The notes below the pieces were generated by a model. That model did not search any database, was not told the DNA's origin, and was given only the letters and a program-made list of their open reading frames with translations. DNA of 64,000 bases from Trichinella spiralis. Taxonomy: Eukaryota > Nematoda > Enoplea > Trichinellida > Trichinellidae. Shown in pieces: positions 61,466-64,000 of the stretch (position 1 is the first letter of the stretch; each line of letters opens with the position of its first letter). Both the position numbers and the translations under genes were made by a program. The stretch lies in assembly GCA_000181795.3 (NCBI GenBank), contig CM012954.1, positions 10,861,084-10,925,083 of the forward strand, written 5' to 3'.

Positions 61466-62229
61466 TTATACTTTTCTCTGCTTTCTGGGTCTTGGGCCAA
61501 GTTCTGGCAGAGGGGTGTCATCTGTAATTGAGATTATCTTCAATCCGGACAATGCCATTCCTTTTATAGAAGACGAACGCCCAGGACCCAATCCTTTGAG
61601 CACTACACGCGCACTTGTTATACCTCTTCTTAAAGCTTTCAAACCTGCAGCAATGCCTGTCGATTGTCCAGCCACTTCGGTCTTTTTTTTGCAATTTTTG
61701 AAACCTTCCAATCCACAAGTAGTCATAACTTGAAATCTGCCAACTGAGTCTGTGAATGTGATTTTGGTATTGTTCTTTGAACATTTCACGTAACAAATTG
61801 GCGTATCTTCGAATGGAATTCCATAAAATAGTTGTTTGAAAGTTTCATAAGTGGGAAAATTCCCACTCGCCTGAAAACACAATTAATTCATTATGTTTTT
61901 ATTAGCAAAATTCTCAGCAGTCTGCTTTTTCGTCCTGTTTTTTACAAATTCAGAAAATCCTATTGCATATAAGCTATATTTGGCTAAAATATGCTTTTAA
62001 ATTGATAAAAATAACACTGTTATTAATGGAAAACTGTAAAATTCACTTCTGTCTGTGCAGTTTCGTAATATTTTTCCCCTTCGACACCCTCTTCCACTTT
62101 TGAAGAACCGATAAGATGCTCGCGACGATCCATACGGCCTCCCAAAGTTGAAGATAAGCTCAGGCATCTTGTTACCGGCGCCAGTAACGTTACCGAGTAT
62201 GAGAAATTTTTCAAAGCTGAAGAAAGCAT
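61466..62229 (-). CDS. MRPS11: mitochondrial small-subunit ribosomal protein uS11m
   Basis: Protein of the 28S mitoribosomal subunit that sits on the platform near the mRNA exit. Two exons on the minus strand: 62229-62047 and 61870-61466, joined in phase 0 (donor GTGAAT, acceptor GTGTTTTCAG); 195 residues, the human length. The N-terminus is a mitochondrial presequence (SALKNFSYSVTLLAPVTR), then SSKVEEGVEGEKYYE. The uS11 core is unmistakable: NNTKITFTDSVGRF, TTCGLEGFKNCKKKTEVA, GIAAGLKALRRGI, VVLKGLGPGRSSSIKG, ISITDDTPLPELGPRPRK. The ATG at 62229 is preferred; an upstream in-frame GTG is not a likely start in an animal. Confidence 0.96.
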
Positions 62230-64000
62230 CAAGTCAGAATATTTTTGCACTTACATTATGTGATTTTCAAGTACAACATTATGGTTACTGTAATCAAAGT
62301 TGTTGATAATCAATATAAATTTCAAAAATTCCACAAAACAATTAGGAAATTTTTTAAAAGTTAAATAATAAAAAATGGAAAATTAACCAAGTAGCAAGCA
62401 CAACAATTTCGAATCCAAATTGTCAAACGAGTTCACCATATATATATGTGCGTGTGCGTGTGAATATGTGTGCAAATAACTGCTGCACCTAAAGAGAATG
62501 CATATAAGTGAGGCACTGTCTGACTGGACAACTCAGATTCGTGATAATGACTATTTTTTTTCCATAATTTAAAATTGTTATTCTGCACATCTGGTGGACT
62601 TCATCTATGTTTATACGTTGCTGAGTGTGATCGCGAACAACTATTATTTTCCAATAATTAATTATATCACTTGATTAACATTCTATTTTCAAATGACTTT
62701 CAACGATTTATTTATGCAAGTGATAGTAATAAATAAATAAATAAGCTGTATATAAATATATAGGGCAAATATAACTAAGTCTAAAATTGTCCCGACAAAA
62801 AAGCTAACTAAATATGTCAATAACAAAAATAAATTACAAAACTGAAAATTTGCATGAAAATTCTGCTAAACAACTACAGCGCGTACTTTTCATTGTGTTC
62901 AGCAAACATAATTTTCACATCCTTCAATGTAAAATTACGTCAACAGCAATGTATGAGATAGAAGTTTCCAATATTGACAATTATATTACTAAAATTAAAC
63001 AAAATTATGAATTCAGTTGAAAAGCTGTTTGATGTCGGGTCCAATTATTTCATCACTCTTATGCGTCGTCTCGTTAACATGCAAATTTTTAAATGTGGCC
63101 TTGACATTGTTTGCTTTGCAGCTAAAGCAAATTACAAGCTTGAACTCTTATTACATATACTTATATATATAATTCCATTTCACATGCATTTTTCGTCAAT
63201 TTAATAGCACCTAGAAATGGAGAATATCATGACATTTCATATTGTGAAGTTGAAAGTCATATACTGATTTTGTTGTTGTTGATTGTTTGCTGTTTCAATG
63301 ATTTTAGGCTAACATTTGCGTAAAGTTTCTTTTCTGGACCTAATGAACAGCAGGCATAGATAGTAAGAGTTGTTTACCAGAAAATGCATGCAAATTTTTA
63401 TTCGAGTGTTATACGTTCGTTCACTTGCGTGGTTACAGACAAAATTGAAGAGTAATACAGAGCTAAGAAAGTGTGCAATAGTTTTTAGAAAAAAATGCGC
63501 TTATTCATTTTCAAGTTGCTTATCTCAGTTATATTATTTGGTATAAATATGATCTAATATTGAGACAACAAAATTTCCCTTGTGTGCTGATATTTCTTGA
63601 TAGAAATTTTCCCAAATTTTAAACAAAACATTAATCAGCAGCATATATTTAAATTTTTGTTCGAACCTTTCGAATTTTCAGTTTTAAAATTTTCATTTTT
63701 TTCCACAAAAAAAGTATTATCGGAAACTGTTGTGAAATTCCACAGAAATTTATTAAGAAGAAACAGTAAATGGCGAGAATAATATGCAGCACAAATAATA
63801 AATATTAATAATATTTTATTGCAGTTGGTGGTGGAAACGTTCGCATGCTCGTATTCCACTGTTGGTTGTTATTGTGATACGTGTACTCGAACCGTCGGTG
63901 CATATTCTGAAAGTGGAAAAAGATTCCACTACTCTAGAAATGCAAGCAAATCGGAGAAAGAGAAGCTTAGCTGTGCAGCATCTTGCAATATACAAAAGAG
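62230..64000. other. AT-rich end of window, nothing recognised
   Basis: Short frames only (76 codons or fewer), Ile/Lys/Phe-rich, without splice-joined continuation. Any MRPS11 promoter would lie just above 62229. Confidence 0.5.

Noticed and set aside
1-64000. tRNA, rRNA and CRISPR-like arrays
   Set aside because: No tRNA cloverleaf signature, rRNA core or regularly spaced direct repeat was seen by eye. A dedicated scan could still find a small RNA.

Overview
This is animal nuclear DNA, AT-rich (I did not compute an exact figure). Coding exons are clearly richer in GC than the surrounding DNA. Introns are mostly short (about 40-130 nt) and GT-AG. Nine genes join into full-length, family-recognisable proteins: a Frizzled 5/8 receptor, a Delta-type Notch ligand, E2F, PAF1, GINS1/PSF1, mitochondrial P5C dehydrogenase, a class II CPD photolyase, the minor-spliceosome protein RNPC3 and mitoribosomal uS11m. 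Strong 3' splice sites lie only 2-16 nt before the start codon in six of them, which is what spliced-leader trans-splicing (or very late 5'-UTR introns) leaves. Short introns, AT-richness, this acceptor pattern, a retained U12-spliceosome gene and a piggyBac-derived gene would fit an early-branching (Dorylaimia/Trichinella-like) nematode. That placement is inference; only 'small invertebrate, probably ecdysozoan' feels safe.

Layout. 0-7.7 kb: sparse, with one piggyBac-derived gene on the minus strand (2.0-3.9 kb) whose transposase active site is lost. 7.8-10.3 kb: a minus-strand Ly6/three-finger GPI-anchored protein split by a 2.1-kb intron. 10.4-20.3 kb: a gene-poor, low-complexity stretch ending at the intronless Frizzled 5/8 gene (20.3-22.2 kb), with its presumed 3' UTR after it. 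24.7-39.0 kb: a compact housekeeping block, in order LAMTOR1 (Ragulator), E2F4/5-like, RNPC3, PAF1 and ALDH4A1 on plus, GINS1 on minus (tail-to-tail with ALDH4A1), then the photolyase on plus (head-to-head with GINS1) and a possible small membrane-protein gene. 42.9-47.1 kb: Delta on minus, seven exons, with a possible secreted-peptide ORF on the opposite strand inside its largest intron. 47.1-61.4 kb: a second gene-poor stretch, upstream of Delta, with GC/CpG-rich patches and a few splice-bounded orphan segments. 61.5-62.2 kb: MRPS11 on minus. Nothing is recognised in the last 1.8 kb.

How the genes relate. The two signalling genes (Wnt receptor, Notch ligand) each sit beside about 10-14 kb of apparently non-coding DNA. 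The housekeeping genes (S-phase transcription, replication initiation, transcription elongation, minor splicing, proline catabolism, DNA repair, lysosomal mTORC1 anchoring) are packed with gaps of roughly 0.1-1 kb, four of them in a same-strand run with intercistronic gaps under 1 kb.

Coordinates of spliced genes come from manual joining of exons. Each joined CDS for the nine genes above, the piggyBac-derived gene and the small membrane-protein candidate is a whole number of codons.
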